Assembly: GCF_000013365.1 (NCBI RefSeq) | Contig: NC_007778.1 | Span: 2,790,001-2,854,000 of the forward strand | From: Rhodopseudomonas palustris HaA2 | GTDB taxonomy: Bacteria; Pseudomonadota; Alphaproteobacteria; Rhizobiales; Xanthobacteraceae | DNA length: 64,000 bases | Direction: 5' to 3' | Shown here: positions 54,824-64,000 of the stretch, piece by piece | How positions within the stretch are numbered: the first letter of the stretch is position 1 | Layout: each line of letters starts with the position of its first letter | Notes under the pieces: generated by a model | The model's input: the letters and a program-made list of their open reading frames with translations, nothing else | Database searches by the model: none | Told to the model about the DNA's origin: nothing | Made by a program: the position numbers and the translations under genes

Positions 54824-55624
54824 TCAAGCCGTGCCCGCGATGACGCCGCCGTCGTGCCCATGGGAGCACGCGTCGGAACCCTTGGCGTGATCGTGGCCGT
54901 CATGCGTGATCTGCGTCCACGCATAGGCGTCACGCACGATGTGGTAGCAATCGCAGGCGCGGTTTTCGAGCCCTGGCCGATCGATCACGCGCACCGCACC
55001 GCGGGTCTTCTGCACGATGCCTTCGGTCTCGAACTGCAGCAGCGCATTGGTGATACTTGCGCGGCGGACGCCGAGGCTGGCGGCCAACAATTCATGAGTG
55101 ATGTACAGCACGTCACTCTGGATGCGATCGTTGGCCAGCAGCAGCCATCGCGCCAGACGCTGATTGATCTCGTGGCGGGCGGCGCACAGCACGCTCTGAG
55201 TGTTCTGAGCGATCAGCGCGGGGACGTAGCGCAACAACTGCTCGCGGATCTGCGGCCGGCTGGCGATCACGCGCGCGAGATCCTCGGCCTCGATCCGCAG
55301 CGCGGTTCCCGGCATGGATACGATCGAGCGCTGTGACGCAACCGACGCTCCGAGGACCAAGGGAACTCCGACATATCCGAACACGCCGACCATTGCGGTC
55401 TCGACGTAGTCGGTGCGGCTTCCGGAAACGTGCGAAACGAGACCGTCTTCAATGAAGTGAATGCACTCGACCGGCCGGTTGGCCTCCTGCAGCACAGCGC
55501 GTCCCTTGAATTCGACCGGCCGCAGCATCGGCTTGAGGGCCTGAAAATCCTCGGGTGACAGCTGCGCAAGAACGCGGTTCTTCACCGTCGAAGGGCAATG
55601 GTTGTTGTTGATGTCGCTGGACAC
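54824..55624 (-). CDS. Crp/Fnr family transcriptional regulator
   Basis: 266 residues with a GTG start (55624). An N-terminal cyclic-nucleotide-type effector domain covers about 20-140 (RPVECIHFIEDGLVSHVSGS) and a winged HTH lies at about 165-225 (HELLAASLGVRRASITNALL). No N-terminal Fe-S cysteine cluster, so not a classic oxygen-sensing FNR. The C-terminal 40 residues are His/Asp-rich (CDCYHIVRDAYAWTQITHDG, then HDHAKGSDACSHGHDGG), which could bind metal. Its targets are unknown; the CRP-type palindrome at 26417 is one candidate site type. Convergent with ndk. Confidence 0.85.
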   Translation of the reverse strand: MSSDINNNHCPSTVKNRVLAQLSPEDFQALKPMLRPVEFKGRAVLQEANRPVECIHFIEDGLVSHVSGSRTDYVETAMVGVFGYVGVPLVLGASVASQRSIVSMPGTALRIEAEDLARVIASRPQIREQLLRYVPALIAQNTQSVLCAARHEINQRLARWLLLANDRIQSDVLYITHELLAASLGVRRASITNALLQFETEGIVQKTRGAVRVIDRPGLENRACDCYHIVRDAYAWTQITHDGHDHAKGSDACSHGHDGGVIAGTA

Positions 55625-56057
55625 GATCAGGATGATCTCCTCGCACGCGGGGTGTTTGTCAGGTTGCGAAGGGAACCGGCCGTGGCCGATTCAGGGCAAC
55701 ACTAGTCAAGTGTGGTCCGCATGAACATCTTGCCGGGTGTTCAATATTGTCGCACGCGCCGAGATGTGAGCCGTGCAGAGCCGCGCGGGAGGGCGTTTCG
55801 ATGTCGCCGCCTCGCCACCAAACGCGACCAGCAATCAGCTCGGAACCGTTGGAAGCGCGCCATTGGTGGCGCTGCCAGATCGCGCGGGGCGGCTGCCACA
55901 ATGAAGAGCGGCCCGGCGCAACTATGCGGCGCTTATATCTGCGGCACTCGCAAGGCTTGCTAACCCGGAAAAATCATGTTGCAATTGACCCGCAATCGAA
56001 TGTGGGCCGTTCGGCTTTATGTTTCGCGACTCGAAAATCAGGGCTTTGCAGTCGGGG

Positions 56058-56082
56058 CTTGAATATCACCTCGGATATCAAG
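56058..56082 (+). ncRNA. Hairpin in the cold-shock gene leader
   Basis: CTTGAATATC (56058-56067), loop ACCTCG, GATATCAAG (56074-56082), one bulged base. It precedes the terminator-like hairpin by about 40 bases, suggesting a structured leader or an independent small RNA. Confidence 0.4.
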
Positions 56083-56121
56083 TCTTGCAGCAGGCAGCGC
56101 TTACGGGATCGCCGTTTGTGG

Positions 56122-56154
56122 CGTGGCACGCGGATAGCGCGCCACGTCTTTTTT
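56122..56154 (+). terminator. Terminator-like hairpin 22 bases before the cold-shock start codon
   Basis: CGTGGCACGC (56122-56131), loop GGATA, GCGCGCCACG (56137-56146), then TCTTTTTT. One A-C mismatch in a 10-bp stem. It has the full shape of an intrinsic terminator but sits upstream of an open reading frame, so it may be the end of a small RNA or an attenuator. Confidence 0.6.
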
Positions 56155-56176
56155 GTGTCTAGACAGGAGACAGGCG

Positions 56177-56380
56177 ATGCAAAAGGGCACCGTCAAGTGG
56201 TTCAACCCGACCAAGGGTTATGGTTTCATCCGTCCTACCAGCGGCGACAAGGACGTCTTCGTCCATATCTCGGCGGTCGAGCGCGCCGGTCTCAGCACTC
56301 TGAATGAAAACCAGGCGATCGAATACGATCTGGTCGAAAATCGCGGCAAGACCTCGGCGGAGAACCTCAAGCTCACGTGA
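56177..56380 (+). CDS. Cold-shock protein
   Basis: 67 residues. RNA/DNA-binding OB fold: GTVKWFNPTKGYGFIRP contains RNP1 (KGYGFI) and DVFVHISAVERAGL has RNP2. Binds single-stranded nucleic acid. GGAG lies 9 bases before the ATG. Located just after a terminator-like hairpin, so expression could be controlled by read-through. It is convergent with purN, with only 19 bases between. Confidence 0.96.
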   Translation: MQKGTVKWFNPTKGYGFIRPTSGDKDVFVHISAVERAGLSTLNENQAIEYDLVENRGKTSAENLKLT

Positions 56381-56399
56381 GCAGGTTCGATCGTCTCGA

Positions 56400-57056
56400 T
56401 CAGTTCTCCGACGGTACGATCAGCGCCTGATCATGCGGGCCACTCGAGGTCGATCTGCACAGATCGCCCTCGAATCGCGTTTGGCCGGATGCCACCATCT
56501 GCAGGGCTCTCGGATAGATCCGGTGCTCGATCGCCAGGACGCGGTCGGCCAGCGTGTCGGCGGTGTCGTCGTCGTGCACCGGCACCGCGCCTTGAATCAC
56601 GATCGGTCCGGCGTCGGTTTCCGCGATGACGAAATGCACGGTGGCGCCGGAAATCTTCACGCCGGCGCGCAGGGCCTGACCGTGCGGATCGAGGCCCGGG
56701 AAGGACGGCAGCAGCGACGGATGAATGTTGAGCATCCGGCCGTACCAATGATTGACGAAATCCGCCGTGAACAGCCGCATGAAGCCGCCGAGGCAGATCA
56801 GCTCGATGCCGCGTGCGTCAAGCGCCGCCTGCAACACGGCTTCGAAGCCGGCGCGATCCTTGCCGAACGGCTTGCTTTCGATCACCAGCGTTTCAATCCC
56901 GCTGCGTTGAGCGATCGCAAGGCCGCCGGCGCTCGCGGTGTTGGCGATCACGACCGCAATGTCGGCAGGGAAGCCGTCTTCGGCCGCGGCTTCGATCAGC
57001 GCGGCCATGTTCGACCCGCGCCCGGAAATCAGGATGGCGACACGACGCTTGCTCAC
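56400..57056 (-). CDS. purN: Phosphoribosylglycinamide formyltransferase
   Basis: 218 residues with a GTG start at 57056. Substrate motifs LISGRGSNMAAL, LGGFMRLF, NIHPSLLPSFPGLDPHGQAL with the catalytic His and Asn, and GATVHFVIAETDAGPI. Transfers formyl from formyltetrahydrofolate to GAR in purine synthesis. Follows purM by 4 bases in the same direction, so co-transcribed. Confidence 0.96.
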   Translation of the reverse strand: MSKRRVAILISGRGSNMAALIEAAAEDGFPADIAVVIANTASAGGLAIAQRSGIETLVIESKPFGKDRAGFEAVLQAALDARGIELICLGGFMRLFTADFVNHWYGRMLNIHPSLLPSFPGLDPHGQALRAGVKISGATVHFVIAETDAGPIVIQGAVPVHDDDTADTLADRVLAIEHRIYPRALQMVASGQTRFEGDLCRSTSSGPHDQALIVPSEN

Positions 57057-57060
57057 GCGA

Positions 57061-58134
57061 TCACCAGGACAGGTCGAGGTGACCGTCGTAGACGACGCGA
57101 TGTTCGCCCTTCGCCGCGATCACTTCGCCGAGCAGATGCACGCTCTCGCCGCCCGCGGTCAGCGCCTCGGTGACGGCGTCGACGGCGTCCGCCTTGACGA
57201 TCGCGATCATGCCGATGCCGCAATTGAAGGTGCGCAGCAGTTCGAGTTCGGCGATGTCGCCTTGTTCGGCCAGCCATTTGAACACCGGCAGCACCGGCAG
57301 CCGCGGCAGGTCGATGCCGACGCCGAGATGCTTCGGCAGCACCCGCGGGATGTTGTCGGTGAAACCGCCACCGGTGATATGCGCCAGCCCCTTGATCGCG
57401 CCGGTGGTGCGGATCGCCTGCAGACAGGATTTCACGTAGAGCCGGGTCGGCGTCAGCAGCGCTCCGCCGAGCGTCATCACCGGCGAGAACGGCGCCTTGG
57501 CGTCGTAGGGCAGGCCGGATTTTTCGACGATCTTGCGGACCAGCGAAAACCCGTTCGAATGCACCCCGGATGAGGCCAGCCCGATCACCGCGTCGCCGGC
57601 GGTGATGTCGGGGGAGGGCAGCAGCGTGCCGCGTTCCGCCGCGCCGACCGCGAAGCCGGCGAGATCATAGTCGCCGTCCTTGTAGAGGCCCGGCATTTCC
57701 GCGGTCTCGCCGCCGATCAGCGCACAGCCAGACTCGCGGCAGCCTTCGGCGACGCCTGCGACGATTTCGGCCACGGCCTCGGGATCGAGTTTGCCGCACG
57801 CGAAATAGTCGAGAAAGAACAGCGGCTCGGCGCCCTGGACGACCAGATCATTGACCGACATCGCGACCAGGTCGATACCGATCCCGGCGTGCACCCCGGC
57901 CTCGATCGCGACCTTGATCTTGGTTCCGACGCCGTCGGTCGCCGCCACCAGCACCGGGTCCTTGAAGCCCGCGGCCTTCAAGTCGAACAGTCCGCCGAAG
58001 CCGCCGATTTCGGAGTCCGCGCCGGCCCGGGCGGTGGCCCGGACCATCGGCTTGATCAGGTCGACGAGGCGATTGCCGGCGTCGATATCGACGCCGGAAT
58101 CGGCATAGGTGAGGCCGTGCTTCCGCTCGGTCAT
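57061..58134 (-). CDS. purM: Phosphoribosylformylglycinamidine cyclo-ligase
   Basis: 357 residues from the ATG at 58134. AIR synthetase fold: [34 protein letters not shown], the dimer-interface FALDYFACG-type [12 protein letters not shown] and [13 protein letters not shown]. Performs the ring-closing step of purine synthesis. Pairs with purN downstream. A longer frame upstream is not homologous. Confidence 0.96.
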   Translation of the reverse strand: MTERKHGLTYADSGVDIDAGNRLVDLIKPMVRATARAGADSEIGGFGGLFDLKAAGFKDPVLVAATDGVGTKIKVAIEAGVHAGIGIDLVAMSVNDLVVQGAEPLFFLDYFACGKLDPEAVAEIVAGVAEGCRESGCALIGGETAEMPGLYKDGDYDLAGFAVGAAERGTLLPSPDITAGDAVIGLASSGVHSNGFSLVRKIVEKSGLPYDAKAPFSPVMTLGGALLTPTRLYVKSCLQAIRTTGAIKGLAHITGGGFTDNIPRVLPKHLGVGIDLPRLPVLPVFKWLAEQGDIAELELLRTFNCGIGMIAIVKADAVDAVTEALTAGGESVHLLGEVIAAKGEHRVVYDGHLDLSW

Positions 58135-58316
58135 GGCCGGCTCCCGCAAGAAAAAGGCGCTGCGCGGCAACGATTGCCGCCCGGCATCGAGCCGCCGCCG
58201 ATGAACCCCCGTCGATCGCGCTAGACCTAAGTCCCGCTTGTCCGCGTCCGACCAATGGTTTTGGGGTGGTTACGTCGGATTCCGCCGGCGTGCAATGGCT
58301 CGCAAGGGGACCCAGC

Positions 58317-58946
58317 ATGTACTATGTAGACAACCAGCCCCTCCCGCCGTCGAAAGTCGAATGGTTTCGCCGGATCTGGGCTGGAAGCCGGGAACGTCGC
58401 GTGAGCATTCCGAATATTATTACCCTGGGCCGGATTCTGCTGGTGCCGGTCATCGTCTGGGCCATTGCGTCGAATGAAATGGCAGTCGCGTTCGCGGTCT
58501 TCGTGATCGCCGGCGTCAGCGACGCGATCGACGGCTTTCTCGCCAAGCGTTTCAACATGAGCAGCGAGCTCGGTGCGTTGCTCGATCCGCTGGCCGACAA
58601 GGCGCTATTGGTGTCGATCTACGTGTCGCTCGGCATCTGGGGCGCGATCCCGCGCTGGCTGGTGATTCTGGTGGTGTCGCGCGACATCATGATCGTGGGA
58701 GCGGTGATCATTTCCTGGCTGTTCGGCAAGCCGGTGCCGATGAAACCGTTGATGGTCTCGAAACTGAATACGGTGGCGCAGGTCGGATTTGCCGCATTGG
58801 TGCTCGGTGCGCTCGGCTTCGGGTTCGAGCCGGCGCCCTATGACCTAGTCTTGATGATTCTGGTGACGCTCTTGACGTTGCTTTCGGTCTCCTTCTATCT
58901 CGTGGAGTGGACGCGGCATATGAGCACGATCGAGCCTGGCCACTGA
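58317..58946 (+). CDS. CDP-alcohol phosphatidyltransferase family protein (PgsA-like)
   Basis: 209 residues from the ATG at 58317 (AGGGGA upstream). Membrane enzyme with about four to five helices and the catalytic CDP-AP motif SDAIDGFLAKRF ... GALLDPLADK (D-x2-D-G-x2-A-x9-G-x3-D-x3-D). Closest to phosphatidylglycerophosphate synthase or an archaetidyl-like paralogue; exact headgroup not certain. The N-terminal 45 residues are a cytosolic basic stretch (SKVEWFRRIWAGSRERR). hdaA follows 46 bases later. Confidence 0.88.
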   Translation: MYYVDNQPLPPSKVEWFRRIWAGSRERRVSIPNIITLGRILLVPVIVWAIASNEMAVAFAVFVIAGVSDAIDGFLAKRFNMSSELGALLDPLADKALLVSIYVSLGIWGAIPRWLVILVVSRDIMIVGAVIISWLFGKPVPMKPLMVSKLNTVAQVGFAALVLGALGFGFEPAPYDLVLMILVTLLTLLSVSFYLVEWTRHMSTIEPGH

Positions 58947-58992
58947 AACGCGTCGGCCGGCCGCGCAGTGCGGGCCGGCATGGAGCGACCCC

Positions 58993-59670
58993 GTGGTAGT
59001 CCGCGTACAACCCCGTCAACTGGCCCTGGACCTGCCGCACGCCGAAAGCCTGTCGCGCGAGGACTTCCTCGAAGGCACGGCCAATTCCTCGGCGCTGAGG
59101 CTGATCGAAAGCTGGCCCGACTGGCCGAACCGCATCATGCTGCTGGTCGGACCGGAGGGCAGCGGCAAGAGTCATCTGGCATCGATCTGGGCCGAGCAGG
59201 CCGGCGCGCGATCGACCTCGGCTCAGGCGCTGACCGCGGCGAACGTCCCCGGCGAGCTCGCCACTGGCGCGCTGGTGGTGGAAGACCTGACGCCGGGCAG
59301 CTTCGACGAGCGCGCGCTGTTTCATCTGATCAATCTGGCACGTGAAGACGAGGCCTATGTTCTGATCACCGCGCGGCTGGCCCCTGCGGCATTTCCAGCC
59401 GACTTGCGCGATCTGCGGTCCCGGCTGAGGGCGGTGCCAGTGGTGACCCTGCTGCCGCCCGACGATGCATTGTTTCGGGCGCTGATCGTCAAATTCTGCG
59501 CCGACCGCCAGATGAGCATCGACGCCAATCTGGTCGGCTATCTCGCCAACAGAATCGACCGGTCTTTCGCTGCCGCGCGTCAGACGGTGGAGCGGCTGGA
59601 CACCGAGGCGCTGCGTCTCGGCCGGCCAGTGACCCGAGCGCTGGCGGCGGACGTCCTGCGCAACGACTGA
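58993..59670 (+). CDS. hdaA: DnaA inactivator HdaA
   Basis: 225 residues with a GTG start behind GGAGCG. A DnaA-like AAA+ domain: LLVGPEGSGKSHLASIWAEQ (Walker A), EDLTPGSFDERALFHLINLA (Walker B) and TLLPPDDALFRALIVKFCAD, but no DNA-binding domain IV, so Hda rather than DnaA. N-terminal QLALDLPH is the clamp-binding peptide. Alphaproteobacterial HdaA helps inactivate DnaA after initiation. It lies upstream of ppk1 in the conserved hdaA-ppk-ppx order. Confidence 0.92.
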   Translation: MVVRVQPRQLALDLPHAESLSREDFLEGTANSSALRLIESWPDWPNRIMLLVGPEGSGKSHLASIWAEQAGARSTSAQALTAANVPGELATGALVVEDLTPGSFDERALFHLINLAREDEAYVLITARLAPAAFPADLRDLRSRLRAVPVVTLLPPDDALFRALIVKFCADRQMSIDANLVGYLANRIDRSFAAARQTVERLDTEALRLGRPVTRALAADVLRND

Positions 59671-59820
59671 GCCCCTGCGGCATCCTTGCCGGCCGGCTCG
59701 GCTTGACGCGATCTTCGCTAAGTCCCTCAATGTCATGGAAACGTCTTGCGTGTGCAGCATTGTCTCGCCGCACCGCCACCTCCGGCACGACGACCCCGCA
59801 TCGCACTGGACCGACCTCTC

Positions 59821-62022
59821 ATGGACTCCGACCAAATCATTGTCATCGAAGAGAAAAATGGTGAAGCCGAGCCGGCGTCCGTGGTTGCCGCCGGGCCGGA
59901 ACGCTTCATCAACCGCGAATTGTCGTGGCTGCATTTCAATCGGCGGGTGCTCGAGGAGGCGGTCAATCCCTCCCATCCGGTACTCGAGCGCGTCCGTTTT
60001 TTGTCGATTTCGGCCAACAACCTCGACGAATTCTTCATGGTGCGAGTCGCCGGCATCAAGGCGCAGGTCCGGGAAGGCATTACCGAGCGCAGCCCGGACG
60101 GGCTGACGCCGGCCGAGCAATTGGTGCTGATCAACGAGGCGGTCTCGCGCCTGGCGAGCGACCAGCAGGCGATCTGGCGTGACCTGCGCGGGATTCTGAC
60201 CGAGGCCGGCATCGTGCTGCTCGACGGCCGCGACGCCACCAAGTCGCAGCGGGCGTGGATCGAGGATCATTTTCTCCACAACATTTTTCCGCTGCTGACC
60301 CCGCTGGCGATCGATCCGGCGCATCCGTTTCCCTTCATCCCGAGCCTCGGTTTCACCATCGGCCTGCAACTCGCGCGGGTGTCGGACGGCAAGTCGATGA
60401 ACGCGCTGATCCGCATGCCGGGCAAAATCGACCGCTTCATTCGGCTGCCGCCGAACGGCAAGGACCAGTCCGTCCGGCTGATGACGCTGGAGCAGGCGAC
60501 GTCGCTGTTCATCGGGAGGTTGTTTCCGGGATATGTCGTGAAGGGGCAGGGCTCCTTCCGGGTCATTCGCGACAGCGAACTCGAAATCGAGGAAGAGGCC
60601 GAAGATCTGGTCCGGCTGTTCGAGACCGCGCTGAAGCGGCGGCGGCGGGGGTCGGTGATCCGGCTCGAAGTCGATTCGACGATGCCGGAAGAATTGCGTG
60701 CCTTCGTGCAGCGCGCGCTGTCGACCGCCGACGACGAAGTGCTGCTCGTCGACGGCGTGCTGGCGATGAACGAACTGTCGCAACTGACACGGGTCGATCG
60801 CCCCGACCTCGAATTTCCACCGTACGTGCCGCGCCATCCGGAGCGTGTGCGCGACCATGGCGGCGACATCTTCGCGGCGATCCGCAAGAAGGATCTGATC
60901 GTCCATCATCCCTACGAGTCGTTCGACGTGGTGGTGCAGTTCCTGCAACAGGCGACCCGCGATCCGGATGTCGTTGCGATCAAGCAGACGCTGTACCGGA
61001 CCTCGAACAACTCGCCGATCGTCCGGGCGTTGGCGGAAGCCGCGGAGGCCGGCAAGTCGGTCACGGCGCTGGTGGAACTGAAGGCGCGGTTCGATGAGGA
61101 GGCCAATATCCGCTGGGCGCGCGACCTCGAACGCGCTGGTGTCCAAGTGGTCTACGGCTTCCTGGAGCTCAAGACCCACGCCAAGCTGTCGCTGGTGGTG
61201 CGTCGCGAAGGCAATACCCTGACCACCTATGTCCATACCGGGACAGGGAACTATCACCCGGTCACCGCGCGAATCTATACCGACCTGTCGTATTTCACCT
61301 CCGATCCGATCATCGGCCGCGACGCGGCACGGGTCTTCAACTACATCACCGGCTATGCCGAGCCGAGCGACATCGAAAAAATGGCGGTGTCGCCGCTCAC
61401 GCTGCGCAAGCGCATGCTCGAACACATCCGAGGCGAGACGGCTTTCGCGCGCCACGGCAAGCCGGCGGCGATCTGGCTGAAGATGAACTCGCTGGTCGAT
61501 CCGGACATCATCGACGCGCTGTACGAGGCGTCGCGCGCCGGCGTCTCGGTCGAACTCGTGGTTCGCGGCATCTGCTGCCTGCGGCCCGGTGTGCCGGGCC
61601 TGTCCGAGAACATCCGTGTCAAATCGATCATCGGCCGGTTCCTGGAGCACGGCCGCGTCTATTGCTTTGGAAACGGCCACGGCCTGCCCAGCGCCAAAGC
61701 GGCGGTTTACATCTCGTCGGCCGATATGATGCCGCGCAACCTCGATCGGCGCGTGGAGATCCTTTGCCCGCTGCTCAACCCGACCGTGCATCAGCAGGTG
61801 CTGGAGCAGATCATGGTCGCGAACCTGAAGGATACCGAGCAGAGCTGGCAGTTGTTGCCGGATGGGTCATCGACGCGTATGAAGGCGGCGAAGGGTGAAG
61901 AACCCTTCAACGTGCACAACTACTTCATGACCAATCCGAGTCTGTCCGGCCGTGGAAAGTCGCTCAAAGAATCTTCGCCGCGACGACTCACGCGCCGTTC
62001 GGAGCGCCATCAGTCGCCTTGA
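59821..62022 (+). CDS. ppk1: Polyphosphate kinase 1
   Basis: 733 residues from the ATG at 59821. Four-domain PPK1: N-terminal [16 protein letters not shown], head domain, and two C-terminal PLD-like domains with the phospho-histidine His453 in [14 protein letters not shown] and His472 in [20 protein letters not shown]. It makes polyphosphate from ATP. ppx follows 12 bases later, so the synthesis and degradation enzymes are in one operon. Confidence 0.96.
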   Translation: MDSDQIIVIEEKNGEAEPASVVAAGPERFINRELSWLHFNRRVLEEAVNPSHPVLERVRFLSISANNLDEFFMVRVAGIKAQVREGITERSPDGLTPAEQLVLINEAVSRLASDQQAIWRDLRGILTEAGIVLLDGRDATKSQRAWIEDHFLHNIFPLLTPLAIDPAHPFPFIPSLGFTIGLQLARVSDGKSMNALIRMPGKIDRFIRLPPNGKDQSVRLMTLEQATSLFIGRLFPGYVVKGQGSFRVIRDSELEIEEEAEDLVRLFETALKRRRRGSVIRLEVDSTMPEELRAFVQRALSTADDEVLLVDGVLAMNELSQLTRVDRPDLEFPPYVPRHPERVRDHGGDIFAAIRKKDLIVHHPYESFDVVVQFLQQATRDPDVVAIKQTLYRTSNNSPIVRALAEAAEAGKSVTALVELKARFDEEANIRWARDLERAGVQVVYGFLELKTHAKLSLVVRREGNTLTTYVHTGTGNYHPVTARIYTDLSYFTSDPIIGRDAARVFNYITGYAEPSDIEKMAVSPLTLRKRMLEHIRGETAFARHGKPAAIWLKMNSLVDPDIIDALYEASRAGVSVELVVRGICCLRPGVPGLSENIRVKSIIGRFLEHGRVYCFGNGHGLPSAKAAVYISSADMMPRNLDRRVEILCPLLNPTVHQQVLEQIMVANLKDTEQSWQLLPDGSSTRMKAAKGEEPFNVHNYFMTNPSLSGRGKSLKESSPRRLTRRSERHQSP

Positions 62023-62034
62023 GGATTTTGCACG

Positions 62035-63540
62035 GTGACGAAGCGGGCGCGCAGGCGCGAAACCAGCGTCGCAGTGATCGACATAGGCTCGAATTCCGTG
62101 CGTCTCGTGGTCTACGAGTCGCTCGCGCGCAGCCTGGTCACGGTTTTCAACGAAAAGGCGCTGTGCGGGCTCGGGCGTGAAGTGCAGAGCACGGGGCTGT
62201 TGGCGACCGATGCCGTCGACAAGGCGCTGACCGCGCTACGTCGGTTCCGCGCGTTGATTCGGGTGATGCGCGTCGGCCGAGTCTACGCCATTGCCACGGC
62301 AGCGTGCCGCGACGCCAGCAACGGTCCCGATTTCATCGCAGCCGCAGAGCGGATCTGCGGTGTCACGATCGAAATCCTGTCGGGGCCGCGCGAGGCCAAG
62401 CTGTCGGCACTCGGCGTCATCGCCGGGGTTCACAAGCCGAACGGCATCGTCGGCGATCTCGGCGGCGGATCGCTGGAACTGATCGATGTTCGCGGCAACC
62501 TGGTTCGCAAGGGCGTAACCTTGCCGCTCGGGAGTCTGGCGCTTCAGGATGCCTCGCAGAAATCCCTGAAGCGGGCCGAACGGATCGCGAAAGACGCTCT
62601 CGCGGGTGCCCTCCCGCTGAAGGCGGCGAGCGGGCGGACGTTCTACGCAGTCGGGGGGACCTGGCGCGCTTTGGCGCGGATTCACATCGCGCAGAGCGGC
62701 TACGCGCTCAAGGTGATGCATGGTTACGCGATCCCGGCCGCGGAAGCGCTGAGGTTCGCCAAGCGGCTGCGTGTGCTGGCCTCGACCAATCAACTGGCCG
62801 ATCTCGACCTCGTCGCTGATGCGCGGCGGCCGCTGTTGGCTTACGCGGCGCTGGTGCTCGAATACGTCATCGAAGCCGCGAAGCCGAAGACCATCGTGTT
62901 CTCGACCTACGGTGTTCGTGAGGGACTGCTTTACGAGCAATTGCCTGCCGCGGAGCGCGCCAAGGACGGCCTGATCTGCTCCGCGCAGAACCTCAACCTG
63001 TTGTTGTCGCGCTCGGCGCGCCACGCCGAAGAACTCATCGAATGGACCGACCGGCTGTTCCGGGTCGCAAAGGTGCGCGAGACCGAAATCGATCGACGTC
63101 TCCGCCGTGCCGCCTGCCTGATGTCCGATGTCGGCTGGCGTGTGCATCCCGACCATCGCGGCGAGCAGACGCTGGCGTTGATCACCAACGGCAATTTCGG
63201 CGACGTGACCCATCAGGAGCGCGCCTTCATGGCGCTCTCGGTGTTCTATCGCTACGCGGGATTCAGCGAGCAGAACGAGCCGCCAGCTGCTGTGCGCGAG
63301 CTGGTGACGCAGGCGATGGACGAGCGCGCGCGCCTGCTCGGCGCCGCTTTCCGGGTCGCGCATCTGATCAGTGCGGCGCGGCCGGGCGTGTTGCCGGCGA
63401 CGCATTTCCGGACCAGCGAACGCAAACTGATGCTGGTGTTCGAGCACAGGCTGGTCGACCTGGTCGCCGATCGAGTCGGCAGCCGCTTCAAGCAGCTCGG
63501 CCGTATGGTCGGGCGCTCGGGGACGATCGTCAGGCGATAG
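62035..63540 (+). CDS. ppx: Exopolyphosphatase
   Basis: 501 residues with a GTG start. Ppx/GppA actin-like fold: VIDIGSNSVRLVVYES, AIATAACRDASNG, SGPREAKLSALGV and GDLGGGSLELIDV, then a C-terminal HD-like helical region (HPDHRGEQTLALITNGNFG). Cuts polyphosphate (or pppGpp). Coupled with ppk1. Confidence 0.95.
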   Translation: MTKRARRRETSVAVIDIGSNSVRLVVYESLARSLVTVFNEKALCGLGREVQSTGLLATDAVDKALTALRRFRALIRVMRVGRVYAIATAACRDASNGPDFIAAAERICGVTIEILSGPREAKLSALGVIAGVHKPNGIVGDLGGGSLELIDVRGNLVRKGVTLPLGSLALQDASQKSLKRAERIAKDALAGALPLKAASGRTFYAVGGTWRALARIHIAQSGYALKVMHGYAIPAAEALRFAKRLRVLASTNQLADLDLVADARRPLLAYAALVLEYVIEAAKPKTIVFSTYGVREGLLYEQLPAAERAKDGLICSAQNLNLLLSRSARHAEELIEWTDRLFRVAKVRETEIDRRLRRAACLMSDVGWRVHPDHRGEQTLALITNGNFGDVTHQERAFMALSVFYRYAGFSEQNEPPAAVRELVTQAMDERARLLGAAFRVAHLISAARPGVLPATHFRTSERKLMLVFEHRLVDLVADRVGSRFKQLGRMVGRSGTIVRR

Positions 63541-63543
63541 CGC

Positions 63544-64000
63544 TCAGCCGCGGTCGACGTGGATCACGCGGCCCTTCTCGATCGCGAGCGCGAGCTGGCC
63601 GTGCTTGAGCGCCAGCGCCGCTTCGCCGAACAATTCGCGTCGCCACCCCCGCAGCGCCCCGACTTCGGCCTTGTCGTCGCAGGCGATCTGCTCGAGATCG
63701 TCGACGGTGGCGATCACTTTGGCGGCGACGGCGTGGCGCTCGGACGTCATGCGCAGCAATACTTTGAGCAGTTCGACGATGGCGCCGCCGTTGGAATTAT
63801 TCCGCGGCTTGTCGATCTTGGGCAGCGTCTGCGGATCTCGCGCCAGACCGCGCTGGACCGCGGCCACGATCTCGGAACCCCATTTCGAGCGGTCGAACCC
63901 CTTCGGCAGCGAGCGCAGATTGGCGAGCCGCTCGAGTGAGGTCGGCGCGTGGGTTGCGATGTCGCCGAGCGCGTCGTCCTTCAACACGCGCGAGCGCGGC
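63544..64000 (-). CDS. rnd: Ribonuclease D, C-terminal part
   Basis: The 3' half of rnd; the gene continues past base 64000. The visible part has the HRDC region ([37 protein letters not shown]), then [20 protein letters not shown] and the second HRDC-like part ([20 protein letters not shown]). RNase D trims tRNA 3' ends. The exonuclease domain lies outside the window. It converges with ppx. Confidence 0.9.
   Translation of the reverse strand, partial: PRSRVLKDDALGDIATHAPTSLERLANLRSLPKGFDRSKWGSEIVAAVQRGLARDPQTLPKIDKPRNNSNGGAIVELLKVLLRMTSERHAVAAKVIATVDDLEQIACDDKAEVGALRGWRRELFGEAALALKHGQLALAIEKGRVIHVDRG

Larger units (their letters stand above)
55625..56176. other. Intergenic region with structured leader upstream of the cold-shock gene
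   Basis: 550 bases with no supported protein gene. It holds the divergent promoters of the crp-like gene and the cold-shock gene. Close to the cold-shock gene lie two hairpins (56058-56082, and 56122-56146 with a T tract). Near 55699-55713 is a weak ACACT-N5-AGTGT repeat. Confidence 0.5.

Noticed and set aside
55699-55713. ACACT-N5-AGTGT palindrome upstream of the crp-like gene as an autoregulatory site
   Set aside because: Only five bases per arm and not a CRP/FNR consensus; too weak.
58708-61791. 1027-codon minus-strand frame antisense to pgsA-like, hdaA and ppk1
   Set aside because: Composition is Arg/Ala/Asp/His-rich shadow sequence without domains, and three clear genes occupy the other strand.

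Overview
This window is a high-GC chromosomal segment of an alphaproteobacterium. Gene order and protein character fit the Nitrobacteraceae (Bradyrhizobiaceae), most like Rhodopseudomonas palustris or a close Bradyrhizobium relative. The clues are split gatC/gatA/gatB (indirect amidation of Asx/Glx-tRNA), lptF-lptG-lptD-surA-pdxA-rsmA, rpsF-rpsR-DUF2232-rplI followed by dnaB-alr-radA-cvpA-purF, hdaA beside ppk-ppx, abundant periplasmic binding proteins, and dispersed palindromic repeats of the kind common in this family. The species is inferred, not proven. I saw no tRNA, rRNA, CRISPR, prophage or insertion sequence. Most of the window is core housekeeping sequence with small accessory insertions.

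Layout. 1-9.2 kb: a partial cyclase, a nitronate monooxygenase, and the gatC, gatA and gatB genes. These are interrupted by an antiparallel BrnT/BrnA toxin-antitoxin pair (between gatC and gatA) and by a cytosolic PAS histidine kinase (between gatA and gatB). A 40-residue Lys/Ala histone-like peptide and a Sel1-type protein follow. 9.2-18.2 kb: a Bug-type binding protein, NnrU, panB, a YfgM-like protein, a small lipoprotein, der, an MFS transporter, a branched-chain amino-acid type binding protein and an SDR. 18.2-26 kb, minus strand: purF, cvpA and radA, with an alphaproteobacterial LexA box (GTTC-N7-GTTC) just upstream of radA, then alr and dnaB; an orphan NifX-like gene and a small membrane protein lie between them on the plus strand. 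26-28 kb: an accessory patch with a 40-aa membrane-peptide candidate, a perfect CRP-type palindrome and a c-type-cytochrome-like protein with a long Pro/Lys/Glu tail.

28-32 kb: the rpsF-rpsR-DUF2232-rplI operon, bounded by a recognisable promoter and an intrinsic terminator, and a diguanylate cyclase. 32-39 kb: fatty-acid synthesis (fabD, fabG, acpP, fabF) with mltG, yicC and gmk. 39-49 kb, minus strand: LPS export (lptF, lptG, lptD) with surA, pdxA, rsmA and a zinc alcohol dehydrogenase. 49-55.6 kb: pepA-holC, a lipoprotein, an ABC-F ATPase, ndk and a Crp/Fnr regulator. 55.6-64 kb: a cold-shock gene behind a strongly structured leader, purN-purM, a CDP-alcohol phosphatidyltransferase, hdaA, ppk1, ppx and the 3' part of rnd.

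No large new multi-gene system is evident. The points most worth follow-up are regulatory or small-scale: the cspA leader with a terminator-like hairpin next to its ribosome binding site, the LexA box at radA, the apparently leaderless BrnTA promoter, the kinase with a LOV-like cysteine but without the rest of the LOV signature, the CRP palindrome beside a 40-aa membrane peptide, and the cytochrome c-like low-complexity protein.
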